Shown here: piece by piece, positions 7,901 to 13,916 of the stretch
How positions within the stretch are numbered: position 1 is the first letter of the stretch
How the letters are laid out: each line of letters opens with the position of its first letter
DNA from: Chloroflexota bacterium
Lineage (GTDB): Bacteria > Chloroflexota > Dehalococcoidia > SAR202 > UBA826
Direction: 5' to 3'
NCBI GenBank assembly: GCA_002696685.1
Contig: NZSI01000015.1
Coordinates: 3,563-17,478, forward strand
Length of the DNA stretch: 13,916 nucleotides
The notes under the pieces: generated by a model
The model's input: only the letters and a program-made list of their open reading frames with translations
Told to the model about the DNA's origin: nothing
Databases searched by the model: none
Made by a program: the position numbers and the translations under genes

Positions 7901-8631
7901 AAACAACCAACGGAGCCCAATCTTGGTCCAAATACTCAACTGGTATTCCTAAGGCTCCCGTAATTGATATGGCCATTGACCCTCTAAATCCTTTGGTTCT
8001 GTACGCCATAACAGCAGAGGACTTGTACAGTACCAGAGATGGTGCTGAACACTGGTACCCATCAAGCTTTAACATCCCACTACTCCAAGATTTATCAAAA
8101 ACTCTCTCTGCTCAGGAAAGACTACTAAATGAGCTGCGTCTAGATAGAACAAAAACGGGACATTCGATGTACGGAGGCACTTTCGCCCAAGACCGTACCC
8201 TAGAGATTGATGCCACAGGTCGTTTGATCGTGGTAGCGGTAAAAACCAATAGGAGTGATACGGTTGAAGAAAATGAGAGGAAATTATATAGGGCGATATT
8301 GACTCCTCTAGTTGACGTTGAATATCAATTCTCCATCGGTGACCACTCTGGTCAGGCGTTGGATATCACGTCTAAATCAAATATTTATGATTTACTATTT
8401 GATAGCAATACGCAAGAAGTAAAATTCACAGCAGCTGGACCTTCCGGAACAGAATCACTAACCTCAGTTCGAATCCCTAGCTCCTTGCTATCGGGAGGTG
8501 AATATGCCTTGGAATGCTGTGTAAAAGTACTCGTTGACGGGATTGAAAAACCTGCTGTCAACACAGACAAAGGAATCACTTTCCAACATGTTCATATAGG
8601 GCGCAGCGAAGTAATTATTAAGACCCAATAG
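4966..8631 (+). CDS. Large secreted Asp-box (BNR/sortilin-like) beta-propeller protein with three N-terminal two-cysteine repeats
   Basis: The product is 1221 residues if translated from ATG 4966, preceded by AAAGGAA (4954-4960). ATG 4945 has a weaker site, and the open frame extends upstream to GTG 4795. Residues 1-33 form a signal sequence: a basic start, a hydrophobic core, then AFSTCGSAQ. It could be cleaved after GSA; Cys29 is a poor lipobox. Three mini-domains of about 40 residues follow, each with Cys pairs 31 apart (62/93, 161/192, 240/271) and the core CIDDVLG...GRPPT...IQRC, separated by Ser/Thr/Pro/Asn-rich linkers. Residues about 375-1035 hold thirteen Asp-box motifs of the form S-x-D-x-G-x-x-W, as in YCF48, sortilin and GH74 propellers. 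That number fits one large or two tandem propellers. The last 105 residues form a beta-sandwich-like domain. The protein is exported; its ligand or enzymatic activity is unknown, and a glycosidase role is not shown. The membrane protein gene follows after 80 bases. Confidence 0.85.
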   Translation: MLEYLLNRYGLPFTAIIVVITLTLAFSTCGSAQEPATSQEPATGKESLNQYTLTEKTHDIGCIDDVLGMATTDDIIHRGRPPTGEELDKIQRCKLSVVRNTSAPTVQSLTIQTPIGSQPPTATPINKTATKTEDASSSTKPIAVSPSVNGTVTEKTHDIGCIDDVLGMDTTDDIVQEGRPPTGAELDKIQRCKLSMGGENNKPPKHETDKPAGSSQNRNVNQSSSTATSNVDEESHDIDCIRYILGTATVNEIIDGGRPATDQELNQITHCEISGIKSGYDQGDSEKENKPEYSPPSEQKNILPDWGFQPTNCEGDDKDDSGMPIGPQCNLVPIPPEPGVILGQLIGAKLPSPKYGVPSQACQSFQEESCNELQWEEVSDLMAGEFVQIRISRTNPNIMYAGTDSNDMTTYRSTDSGATWDLVHVTGHAAGLAISPIDPNIVLYTNLEAPVQLTSDGGNSWSPVVGSSPSDMNFNKPFTAISFSLTQPNIVYTAALRGSTRGGIWPPEPSDIYKSTDSGSTWVHVGTCETCSSIQTIVIDGTDSNVLWVASEGGLQQSEDGGQTWSGNVIPYLQEVAAQTWGNAMANMPKVIGLDIHPAKPDIILAATSEYGIFRSTDAGNTWSHSNSGLETSKLHQLHFSPSNPDVVYLSSHNGIYRSDDAGQSWTARNDGLEFKFLSPIAIHPEDENIVFAGTTSEIYTIHPEHKNNGMHDGQGLYKSVDGGIHWSRSDTGIVEAKTAQIGAHPILPFNTWVGGESGRGNFYSPDGGDSWLFSPSITSHYPMVYAFNYEFPTIIYTTGWLRTGELTASTDEGASWYTLTHKLENGLSARTRELGLRTEGGTDFHIHGVAVAPSDPNTVYVGSVHDTVYPNLTFNLHGAHIWKSSDGGQTFPEMSEGFPIETKTSINSIVVHPTNSEVAYAMTTLHETETAIGIYKTTNGAQSWFPVNEGLDPYTNDLQMDPINPDILYAATESGIYKTTNGAQSWSKYSTGIPKAPVIDMAIDPLNPLVLYAITAEDLYSTRDGAEHWYPSSFNIPLLQDLSKTLSAQERLLNELRLDRTKTGHSMYGGTFAQDRTLEIDATGRLIVVAVKTNRSDTVEENERKLYRAILTPLVDVEYQFSIGDHSGQALDITSKSNIYDLLFDSNTQEVKFTAAGPSGTESLTSVRIPSSLLSGGEYALECCVKVLVDGIEKPAVNTDKGITFQHVHIGRSEVIIKTQ
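5124..5252 (+). repeat. Coding repeat copy 1 of the two-cysteine mini-domain
   Basis: This 129-base stretch is repeated at 5421-5549 with about 10 mismatches, so roughly 92 percent identical by eye, and in the same reading frame. Copy 1 encodes the core from EKTHDIGC to IQRCKLS. The copies start 297 bases (99 codons) apart, separated by an unrelated Ser/Thr/Pro-rich linker. The high nucleotide identity, with several changes silent, indicates a fairly recent internal duplication or gene conversion. Confidence 0.85.
5421..5549 (+). repeat. Coding repeat copy 2 of the two-cysteine mini-domain
   Basis: This is the second near-identical copy, with cysteines at residues 161 and 192 of the propeller protein. 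Changes relative to copy 1 cluster in the middle (MATTDDIIHR versus MDTTDDIVQE) and near the PTG segment. The third, much more diverged copy lies at about 5662-5787 (cysteines 240 and 271) and is recognisable only at protein level: HDIDCI, ILG, GRPATDQEL, ITHC. Confidence 0.85.
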
Positions 8632-8711
8632 GCCTTAAAGTACAGAACCTAGCCATATGACACATAGAATTGCTTCCCACAAATCAAGGGTTATTTAGGC
8701 ACCTATTAATT

Positions 8712-10148
8712 ATGTCATCAAGTTTAGATCCAGACATTTCTATCCTGTCAGTTCTGACGCATATTTATATGGAACCATTCACTCCTCCTCTTCCTCTCAT
8801 GTTCTGCCTTATTGGAGCTGCAATAACCATCATTCTCACGTTTGCCTTAGCTGCGATCTTCAGCAGTAAGTTGAATTTAAGATCTCAATCTTTTCGATTA
8901 GACGTATCACGTTGGAAAATTACTAGAGCACTTTCAAGCATCCCAACTTTAAATGCTTTTAGACTGACAGGTGTTTCCATATTTTTTATTATTATCTACG
9001 CCTGTTTCTGGGGAAGTGACAACCCAATTTATAACATCGCCCCAACTTTCATATGGGTAATATGGTGGGTTGGACTAGCGTATCTATCCGCCTTTGTAGG
9101 AGACCTATGGAGGTTGATTAATCCTTGGCACTCCTTGTTTCATTGGGGGGAAAAACTTTTCTTAACCTGGACTCCATCAACAACTATTGCACCGTTGCTC
9201 AAGTACCCGAAGTGGATCGGTATCACACCTGCTCTCGTTATATTTTTTGCCTTCGCTTGGGCTGAGAATGTTTATCACGAATCCGTCGTTCCAATACGCC
9301 TAGGACAAATGATAATTATTTACTCGGCTATCACTTGGTGTGGGATGATGATGTTCGGCAAAGAGATTTGGCTCCGCAATGGAGAAGCCTTTACAGTAGC
9401 ATTCGGTTTCTTGGCTAGATTCTCTCCGCTAGAGGTACGATACAACACAAGCTCAACCACCAATATCAACCAGAGAAAGATTAATTTAAGGTTTCCTGGA
9501 TCGGGACTTATTGAAATAGGTTCGATCTCTACTTCGCAAATGTTGTTCGTTTTGCTGCTGTTAAGTGCCGTTACTTTTGACGGCTTAATGGGGACCATGA
9601 TCTGGATGCGCCTCCAAAATTCTGTGCTCGAATATATTCCCAATTTGTTAGTCGTAGGGTCCCTGGGATTGATCCTAGTCTCTGTGGTTTTTTTTGGGTT
9701 GTACTTCTGTTTCAGCTTTTTAATGAAATCGTTTAGCGGCGCAAATTACGGAACATTCACGTTTGCAAACAATTTTGTCACTAGCCTAATACCTATAGCA
9801 TTGGCCTATCACGTAGCGCACTTTTTACTGTTTTTACTAATACAGGGTCAACTAATGGTACCTTTGATATCAGATCCGTTTGGCCAAGGATGGGACCTCT
9901 TCGGTACTGCGAACTATCGCCTCAACTTCAAAATAATGAGTCCAACATTTTTCTGGATCATTTCTGTTACATCCATAGTGATTGGACATATTATAGGAGT
10001 AGTTGTATCTCACTTAATAGCTGTCAAAACGATACGAGACCGACACAAGGCATTTAAGTCGCAATACCCTATGCTGGCGCTAATGATTTTCTACACCATA
10101 GCAAGTCTATGGATCATAACGCAGCCGATGTATCAATCGGCTATGTGA
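8712..10148 (+). CDS. Polytopic membrane protein of the 'fenitrothion hydrolase'-labelled family, function unknown
   Basis: The product has about 478 residues and roughly twelve hydrophobic segments. It resembles a family common in Actinobacteria and Chloroflexota that databases often label 'fenitrothion hydrolase'. Family-like landmarks are APTFIWVIWWVGLAYLS, GDLWRLINPW (NPW at 137-139), GFLARFSPLE, TFDGL, and ALAYHVAHF followed by ISDPFGQGWDLFGTA (388-398 for DPF to GT). Histidine pairs H367/H370 and H426/H434 lie in or next to the last membrane spans and could bind heme or metal, which is inference. There is no soluble hydrolase domain, so the enzyme label should not be trusted. The start is uncertain: ATG 8712 is chosen, TTG 8670 and ATG 8769 are alternatives, and none has a strong ribosome site. 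It follows the secreted propeller gene by 80 bases on the same strand, probably co-transcribed. Confidence 0.8.
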   Translation: MSSSLDPDISILSVLTHIYMEPFTPPLPLMFCLIGAAITIILTFALAAIFSSKLNLRSQSFRLDVSRWKITRALSSIPTLNAFRLTGVSIFFIIIYACFWGSDNPIYNIAPTFIWVIWWVGLAYLSAFVGDLWRLINPWHSLFHWGEKLFLTWTPSTTIAPLLKYPKWIGITPALVIFFAFAWAENVYHESVVPIRLGQMIIIYSAITWCGMMMFGKEIWLRNGEAFTVAFGFLARFSPLEVRYNTSSTTNINQRKINLRFPGSGLIEIGSISTSQMLFVLLLLSAVTFDGLMGTMIWMRLQNSVLEYIPNLLVVGSLGLILVSVVFFGLYFCFSFLMKSFSGANYGTFTFANNFVTSLIPIALAYHVAHFLLFLLIQGQLMVPLISDPFGQGWDLFGTANYRLNFKIMSPTFFWIISVTSIVIGHIIGVVVSHLIAVKTIRDRHKAFKSQYPMLALMIFYTIASLWIITQPMYQSAM

Positions 10149-10174
10149 AGTTAGCCTCTTGAAAAATCTTAAGA

Positions 10175-10203
10175 CTGACAAAATATCTCATCTCAGGTAA
10201 AGT
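10175..10203 (+). promoter_or_regulatory. Candidate sigma70 promoter of the GMC oxidoreductase gene
   Basis: CTGACA (10175-10180) and TAAAGT (10198-10203) are separated by 17 bases, matching the consensus at five and four positions of six. They lie in the 123-base gap after the membrane protein gene and about 70 bases before the start of the GMC gene. This suggests the GMC gene can be transcribed separately. The second hexamer is only fair, so the call is tentative. Confidence 0.4.
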
Positions 10204-10271
10204 CAGCACGCCATGAGTTATAAAGAGATAACGGCATAGTTTGCAGGATTACTGCAGGAGGTGGATAGGTA

Positions 10272-11819
10272 ATGAAATATGACGTCATTGTTGTGGGTTC
10301 GGGGTCAGCAGGCTCAATTGTAGCGACAAGGCTATCCGAAGACCCATCGAAATCTGTCCTACTTATTGAAGCTGGCCCTGACTACGACGAAATAGAAAAA
10401 CTCCCAGATGAGGTCAGATACGGATACGCAACCGGGACTGATGTTATGGTGAGTGATCACAACTGGCAGTTTCTTGGGCAACCGACACCTATAGCAGAGC
10501 CTATGATGGTCCCAAGAGGAAAAGTCACTGGCGGATCCAGCGCGATAAATGGGCAGATGTTCCTGAGAGGTGTTCCAGAAGATTATGACACCTGGGCGGA
10601 ATGGGGAAATGACAAATGGAGTTACGAACAACTCCTCCCATTTTTCAGAAATTTAGAAACAGATACAGATTTTTCCGATGATTTCCACGGCACGACTGGT
10701 CCAATAATAGTTCGTCGTTTTAAGCCAACAGATATGCACCCCGCTCAGGTAGCTTTTAGAGAAGCAGCTTTAGATGCCGGTCACCTAGAAAGCCCAGATC
10801 TAAATCACCCCGACTCTGAAGGAATAAGTCCCACCCCATTAAATAATCCCAACGGGATACGGTGGAGCACCAACCTTGGCTATCTATCAATGTCACGCCA
10901 CCGTTTAAATCTGACAATAAGAGCTAATTGCGACGTTCGTAAAGTCTTATTCGAAGGGAAAAAAGCCTACGGTTTGGAAGTTGAGAGCGCTGGTGAGGTA
11001 TTTACAGTAGAAGGCCATGAGATCGTCCTCAGTGGGGGATCTATTGCCTCGCCACAAATACTCATGCTTTCCGGCGTGGGACCACCAGATCATTTAAGAG
11101 AACACGGTATAGATGTAGTGCATGAATTATCTGGAGTTGGGGAAAATCTCAGAGATCACCCTATCGTGCCAGTAAGCTTTAAGACCAAATCACATGTGGA
11201 ACTCGATGGACTAGCCCCTCGCAATCAGTATGTTCTTAGATACACAGCTTCTGGATCTGATCTAAGAAACGACATGATAATTATCATGCAGTCTTTCGCG
11301 ACCGACCGAGTAGACCGGGGGGGATCACGGATGGATGGTTTTGGGGTCCGAATGACCCTTTCCGTTTATTTAGCAAAAAGTGCGGGCAAACTAACTCTCC
11401 AGTCTTCCGACCCAAGCGTTCAACCTTTCTTGAATTACAACTACTTTGACGATCCGTTTGACAGAGAGAGAATGCGCGAAGGTATCTATAAATGTTTGGA
11501 TTTGGCAAAGCATCCTAAATTTGGAGATTTAGTAGAGGGAGTAGTCGAACCATATTCTTCCGCATTTGATTCGGATGACAGCCTAGATGAATGGATGATG
11601 AAAGAGGCGACTACTGGTCATCACATATCTGGAACGTGCAAAATGGGACCATCAACGGATCACATGGCGGTCGTTGATCAGTATGGCAAAGTGCACGGCC
11701 TAGAAAACCTACGCGTAGCTGACGCGTCAGTCATGCCAGATTGCATACGGGCTAATACAAACGTAACTACCATGATGATCGGGGAACGAATAAGCGACTT
11801 TATGATCAATGGAGAATAA
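10272..11819 (+). CDS. GMC family FAD-dependent oxidoreductase (choline dehydrogenase-like)
   Basis: The 515-residue product has every landmark of the glucose-methanol-choline family. The FAD-binding GSGSAGS is at 9-15, LLIEAGP at 30-36, and the first signature PRGKVTGGSSAINGQMFLRG at 81-100. The second signature-like stretch SGGSIASPQILMLSGVG is at 254-270, followed by GVGENLRDHP. The C-terminal catalytic region has His451 in HHISGTCKMG and the NTN motif at 495-497. The enzyme would oxidise an alcohol with FAD and pass electrons to a quinone or oxygen. Length fits bacterial dehydrogenases of the choline or alcohol type, but substrate cannot be inferred. No signal peptide is visible, so it acts in the cytoplasm. 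The AGGAGGTG site at 10256-10263, eight bases before the ATG, is close to ideal and predicts strong translation. Its stop lies 3 bases from the stop of the convergent MATE gene. Confidence 0.93.
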   Translation: MKYDVIVVGSGSAGSIVATRLSEDPSKSVLLIEAGPDYDEIEKLPDEVRYGYATGTDVMVSDHNWQFLGQPTPIAEPMMVPRGKVTGGSSAINGQMFLRGVPEDYDTWAEWGNDKWSYEQLLPFFRNLETDTDFSDDFHGTTGPIIVRRFKPTDMHPAQVAFREAALDAGHLESPDLNHPDSEGISPTPLNNPNGIRWSTNLGYLSMSRHRLNLTIRANCDVRKVLFEGKKAYGLEVESAGEVFTVEGHEIVLSGGSIASPQILMLSGVGPPDHLREHGIDVVHELSGVGENLRDHPIVPVSFKTKSHVELDGLAPRNQYVLRYTASGSDLRNDMIIIMQSFATDRVDRGGSRMDGFGVRMTLSVYLAKSAGKLTLQSSDPSVQPFLNYNYFDDPFDRERMREGIYKCLDLAKHPKFGDLVEGVVEPYSSAFDSDDSLDEWMMKEATTGHHISGTCKMGPSTDHMAVVDQYGKVHGLENLRVADASVMPDCIRANTNVTTMMIGERISDFMINGE

Positions 11820-11822
11820 GTT

Positions 11823-13166
11823 TTACATCACTCCAGGCTTAAGCCAAGTTCCTCGGGCAAAGTAAACAAAAAACGCTATAGACCTAGCGCTGTTACCGAT
11901 AACTACACCCCAGGGCACACCCTGGGCTCCCAGCGACGTTTGATGAGCCAAAAGGATTGCAATTGGGACTTCGAGTACCCACATTGTTGATAGTGTAATT
12001 ACCATGGGCGCCATCGTTGCACCTGTATTTGCTATACCTTGTGTAAAAACTTGGACCGAGCTCATAGGGAACGTTGCGAAAGCCAATATCCATATCCAGG
12101 TTGCAGTGTTACTAACAAATTCGGGGGATTCGCTAAAAAATTCAGCAATTTGGCTGGGAAATACGAAGAAAACAACCATGGCTGCAGCACTAAGCACTGC
12201 TGAATAAACTATGGCCCATGATATTGAGCTTTTTGCTCTCTCAATGTGGCCTGCCCCAAGATTCTGACCCGCAAGAGCACCTCCCGCCCTACCCAATCCT
12301 CGACTCGTATGATTTACAACATTTTCAGCCCTACGGGACAGGGCAAAAGCAGCTGCGGGACCATCTCCGAATGAAGCAACTACTATAAGAAGAATAAGCT
12401 GGGAGGAAGATCGCTGCATTCCAGTCAAGGCTGCCGGCATGCCTATCCTTATTAGCCTCCACATTAATGAAAAGTCGATTTTGTATCCCGAAAAGCTTAA
12501 TTTTAATCTTGAAGTCCCCCGAAAAAGTACATACAAGTTGATAGATAACCCAAGAACCTGCGCGATTATATTGGCCATGCCTGCACCCGCAAGATCCATG
12601 TGGGGGAACATGAACCATCCAAAAATCAAAAACGGAGAAGTGACGAGATGCACTACTCTACTCACAGTAGCTGCTTTAAGAGGTGTGATACTGTCCCCGG
12701 CCGCCTGTAATGCTCCGCCAGTAAGTCTCTGGAAAGACATGATAGACATTGCAATAAACTGTAATTTCATATACCCCGAAGCAATGTCGACTACCTCTTC
12801 ACTAACTCCCACTAGGCCCAGTAGAAAGTCGGTGAAAATGATCCCCGGTATACCGATAACCAAGCTCCACACAAGGGTAAGAATTATAGACTGAGCTAGT
12901 ACATGGTTAGCGTATGAGGTCTCACCCGCTCCTATGGCTCTGGAAATCATTGCCCTCATGCTCGCATCCAGACCCATACGAGCAGTCATCAAGATCATTA
13001 TGTATGTTTGTGAGACACCAAGCCCGGCAATTGCTTTATAGCCAACTCGTCCAGCCCAAAATAGATCCGCTAGCTGATCAGCTACACTAATAAAACTCTC
13101 TGCCATCTGAGGCCATGACAGGTGCCAGAGGTTACGGGGAATGCTCCCCCTGGTCATGTCACGCAT
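11823..13166 (-). CDS. MATE family multidrug/metabolite efflux transporter
   Basis: From the ATG at 13164-13166 the product has 447 residues, the usual MATE length, with about twelve membrane spans in two halves. Landmarks are the N-terminal GSIPRNLWHLSWPQM entering span 1, ISRAIGAGE (74-82), LQAAGDSITPL in the first half, RIGMP (240-244) opening the second half, and GGALAGQNLGAGHIERA with GQNLGAG at 300-306. These proteins export cationic drugs or metabolites by exchange for H+ or Na+ across the inner membrane. The start is ambiguous: the frame is open to TTG 13223, with ATGs at 13202, 13196, 13166 and 13157. ATG 13166 is chosen because AAGAAGTAGG precedes it and because the family N-terminus is short. 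The gene is convergent with the GMC gene and divergent from the Fur-family gene. The substrate is unknown. Confidence 0.9.
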   Translation of the reverse strand: MRDMTRGSIPRNLWHLSWPQMAESFISVADQLADLFWAGRVGYKAIAGLGVSQTYIMILMTARMGLDASMRAMISRAIGAGETSYANHVLAQSIILTLVWSLVIGIPGIIFTDFLLGLVGVSEEVVDIASGYMKLQFIAMSIMSFQRLTGGALQAAGDSITPLKAATVSRVVHLVTSPFLIFGWFMFPHMDLAGAGMANIIAQVLGLSINLYVLFRGTSRLKLSFSGYKIDFSLMWRLIRIGMPAALTGMQRSSSQLILLIVVASFGDGPAAAFALSRRAENVVNHTSRGLGRAGGALAGQNLGAGHIERAKSSISWAIVYSAVLSAAAMVVFFVFPSQIAEFFSESPEFVSNTATWIWILAFATFPMSSVQVFTQGIANTGATMAPMVITLSTMWVLEVPIAILLAHQTSLGAQGVPWGVVIGNSARSIAFFVYFARGTWLKPGVM

Positions 13167-13280
13167 CCTACTTCTTTTTCGCACGCGTTCACTCATATTC
13201 ATCAATGTATCAGGGAGGCTCAATTTATGGAAACATGATATGGGATGAAACTACGGAGTGCTTACCATGGCTAAACGCGT

Positions 13281-13309
13281 TTGACAGGTTTCTTTTATCG
13301 CAATAGTAT
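13281..13309 (+). promoter_or_regulatory. Sigma70-type promoter of the Fur-family gene
   Basis: A perfect -35 box TTGACA (13281-13286) and TAGTAT (13304-13309) are 17 bases apart. Transcription would start near 13316, giving a leader of about 22 bases that holds the AGGAG site (13329-13333) for the ATG at 13339. This is the best promoter match in the window. Confidence 0.72.
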
Positions 13310-13315
13310 GGCTCT

Positions 13316-13329
13316 TGCAAAAATTTGCA
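13316..13329. promoter_or_regulatory. Inverted repeat at the transcription start of the Fur-family gene, possible operator
   Basis: TGCAAA (13316-13321) and TTTGCA (13324-13329) form a perfect 6-2-6 inverted repeat. It starts at the predicted +1 of the Fur-family promoter and touches the ribosome binding site. On the minus strand the same bases include TTGCAA (13315-13320), which with TAAAAG (13292-13297) at 17 bases forms a weak divergent promoter toward the MATE gene. The position suits autoregulation of the operon. The sequence is not the classical enterobacterial Fur box. Confidence 0.4.
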
Positions 13330-13338
13330 GGAGAGTCC

Positions 13339-13761
13339 ATGAGCTGCGAAGCTACTACTATCGCTATTGTTAAAAATACAGGCCATAGGATGACCCCGCA
13401 GCGCCTGTTGATTCTATCGGCTATTCGGCATGCTAATGGGCATGTAACTGTCTCACAAATAGGGAGTAGAGTCCGTGAATCCTACCCTACCATCGACGTT
13501 TCAACGGTGTATAGAAATTTAACCACTCTCCGAGACTTACGTCTTGTATCTGAGACAAGGATTGACGGTGGAGAATCCCAGTATGAATGGATTGATCAGG
13601 ATAAACACCATCATATTATTTGTCGGAATTGCTCCGCCATAGTTCAAATAGATGACACATACTTGGAATCCCTTGCTCAATCGCTCATGAAAGATTATGA
13701 CTTTACTCTTGATACAGACCACTTCACAATTCACGGTGTTTGCGCAACCTGTTTGAAATAG
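13339..13761 (+). CDS. Fur family metal-responsive transcriptional regulator
   Basis: The 140-residue product has the normal Fur length and layout. The N-terminal winged helix carries HRMTPQRLLIL (16-26) and recognition helix DVSTVYRNLTTLRDLRLV (53-70). The C-terminal dimerisation and metal domain has HHH (90-92) and two zinc-type CxxC pairs, C95/C98 and C135/C138, with H128 and H132 nearby. Such proteins bind DNA as dimers when loaded with Fe, Zn, Ni or Mn. Which metal is sensed cannot be read from the sequence, but the NicO-type transporter gene 23 bases downstream suggests nickel or cobalt. The start ATG 13339 is supported by AGGAG at 13329-13333; an in-frame TTG at 13315 lies at or before the predicted transcription start and is rejected. 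The inverted repeat at 13316-13329 suggests it may control its own operon. Confidence 0.93.
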   Translation: MSCEATTIAIVKNTGHRMTPQRLLILSAIRHANGHVTVSQIGSRVRESYPTIDVSTVYRNLTTLRDLRLVSETRIDGGESQYEWIDQDKHHHIICRNCSAIVQIDDTYLESLAQSLMKDYDFTLDTDHFTIHGVCATCLK

Positions 13762-13784
13762 CAGAAAGAAAGGAATAATTATAA

Positions 13785-13916
13785 ATGGACTTTGGTTCGG
13801 GAGCTTTGGCTGCCATAATCCTAGGGTTTCTATTAGGTCTGAAACACGCAACCGACGCAGATCATGTGGTTGCTGTAGCAACGATAGTAAATGAGTTCAA
13901 AAATGCTTTCAGAGCG
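13785..13916 (+). CDS. NicO/NiCoT-type nickel/cobalt transporter, N-terminal part cut by the window edge
   Basis: Forty-four residues are visible. The first hydrophobic segment (ALAAIILGFLLGLK) leads into HATDADHVVAVATIV, which contains the H-x4-D-H signature of nickel/cobalt permeases (His20, Asp25, His26). This motif is the metal-selecting element of the HoxN/NicO superfamily; UreH-like relatives share it. The ATG at 13785 is preceded by AAAGGA (13769-13774). The gene starts 23 bases after the Fur-family stop in the same direction, with no terminator between, so the two are probably one operon. Ni versus Co specificity and total length cannot be judged because the rest lies outside the window. 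Confidence 0.85.
   Translation, partial: MDFGSGALAAIILGFLLGLKHATDADHVVAVATIVNEFKNAFRA

Noticed and set aside
6202..8050. Calling the propeller protein a sialidase
   Set aside because: Asp boxes occur in many non-enzymatic propellers, and the sialidase arginine triad and FRIP motif are not evident.
8670..8711. TTG start for the membrane protein
   Set aside because: No ribosome site precedes it and an ATG follows at 8712, before the first membrane segment. The true start remains uncertain.
8712..10148. Accepting 'fenitrothion hydrolase' as the function
   Set aside because: The protein is almost entirely membrane spans with no hydrolase fold or catalytic motif. The name is kept only as a family label.
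12439..12894. Plus-strand open frame of 151 codons inside the MATE gene
   Set aside because: It is a shadow of the MATE coding sequence with no recognisable domain. The opposite strand encodes clear transporter motifs.
13315..13338. TTG start for the Fur-family regulator
   Set aside because: It coincides with the predicted transcription start, and the AGGAG site clearly serves ATG 13339.

Overview
The window reads as an accessory or catabolic stretch of a bacterial chromosome with moderate GC, normal Shine-Dalgarno sites and some sigma70-like promoters. Gene content includes an enolase-superfamily enzyme, a sulfite-oxidase-type Mo-cofactor enzyme, an HpaI-type aldolase, a zinc alcohol dehydrogenase, a GMC flavoprotein and secreted Asp-box propeller proteins. 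This mix resembles what is known of marine Chloroflexota such as the SAR202/Dehalococcoidia lineages. That placement is an inference from content, since no rRNA or other phylogenetic marker is present. No tRNA, rRNA, CRISPR array, insertion sequence or phage gene was seen.

Left part (1-4702): the 5' part of a minus-strand mandelate racemase/muconate cycloisomerase-type gene runs off the left edge. It diverges across 300 bases from a molybdopterin sulfite-oxidase-like gene. A minus-strand gene for a duplicated alpha-beta-barrel-like protein of unknown role follows, divergent from an HpcH/HpaI aldolase. That aldolase converges on a minus-strand zinc MDR dehydrogenase, with a strong hairpin terminator between them. 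Together these suggest small-molecule (sugar-acid, aromatic or osmolyte-type) catabolism, but no substrate can be read from the sequence.

Middle (4703-10148): a plus-strand pair is the least explained part of the window. The first gene encodes a secreted protein of about 1220 residues. It has a signal sequence, three copies of a roughly 40-residue two-cysteine mini-domain, thirteen Asp-box (BNR/sortilin-like) propeller motifs and a C-terminal beta-sandwich-like domain. The second gene, 80 bases later, encodes a polytopic membrane protein of the family often labelled 'fenitrothion hydrolase', with paired histidines in its last membrane segments. They may form an envelope module of unknown function.

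Right part (10149-13916): a GMC oxidoreductase with a perfect ribosome binding site ends 3 bases from the stop of a convergent MATE efflux gene. Divergent from the MATE gene is a Fur-family regulator, with a good promoter and an inverted repeat at its predicted transcription start. A NicO/NiCoT-type nickel/cobalt transporter gene follows 23 bases later and runs off the right edge. The regulator and transporter look like a metal-responsive operon.
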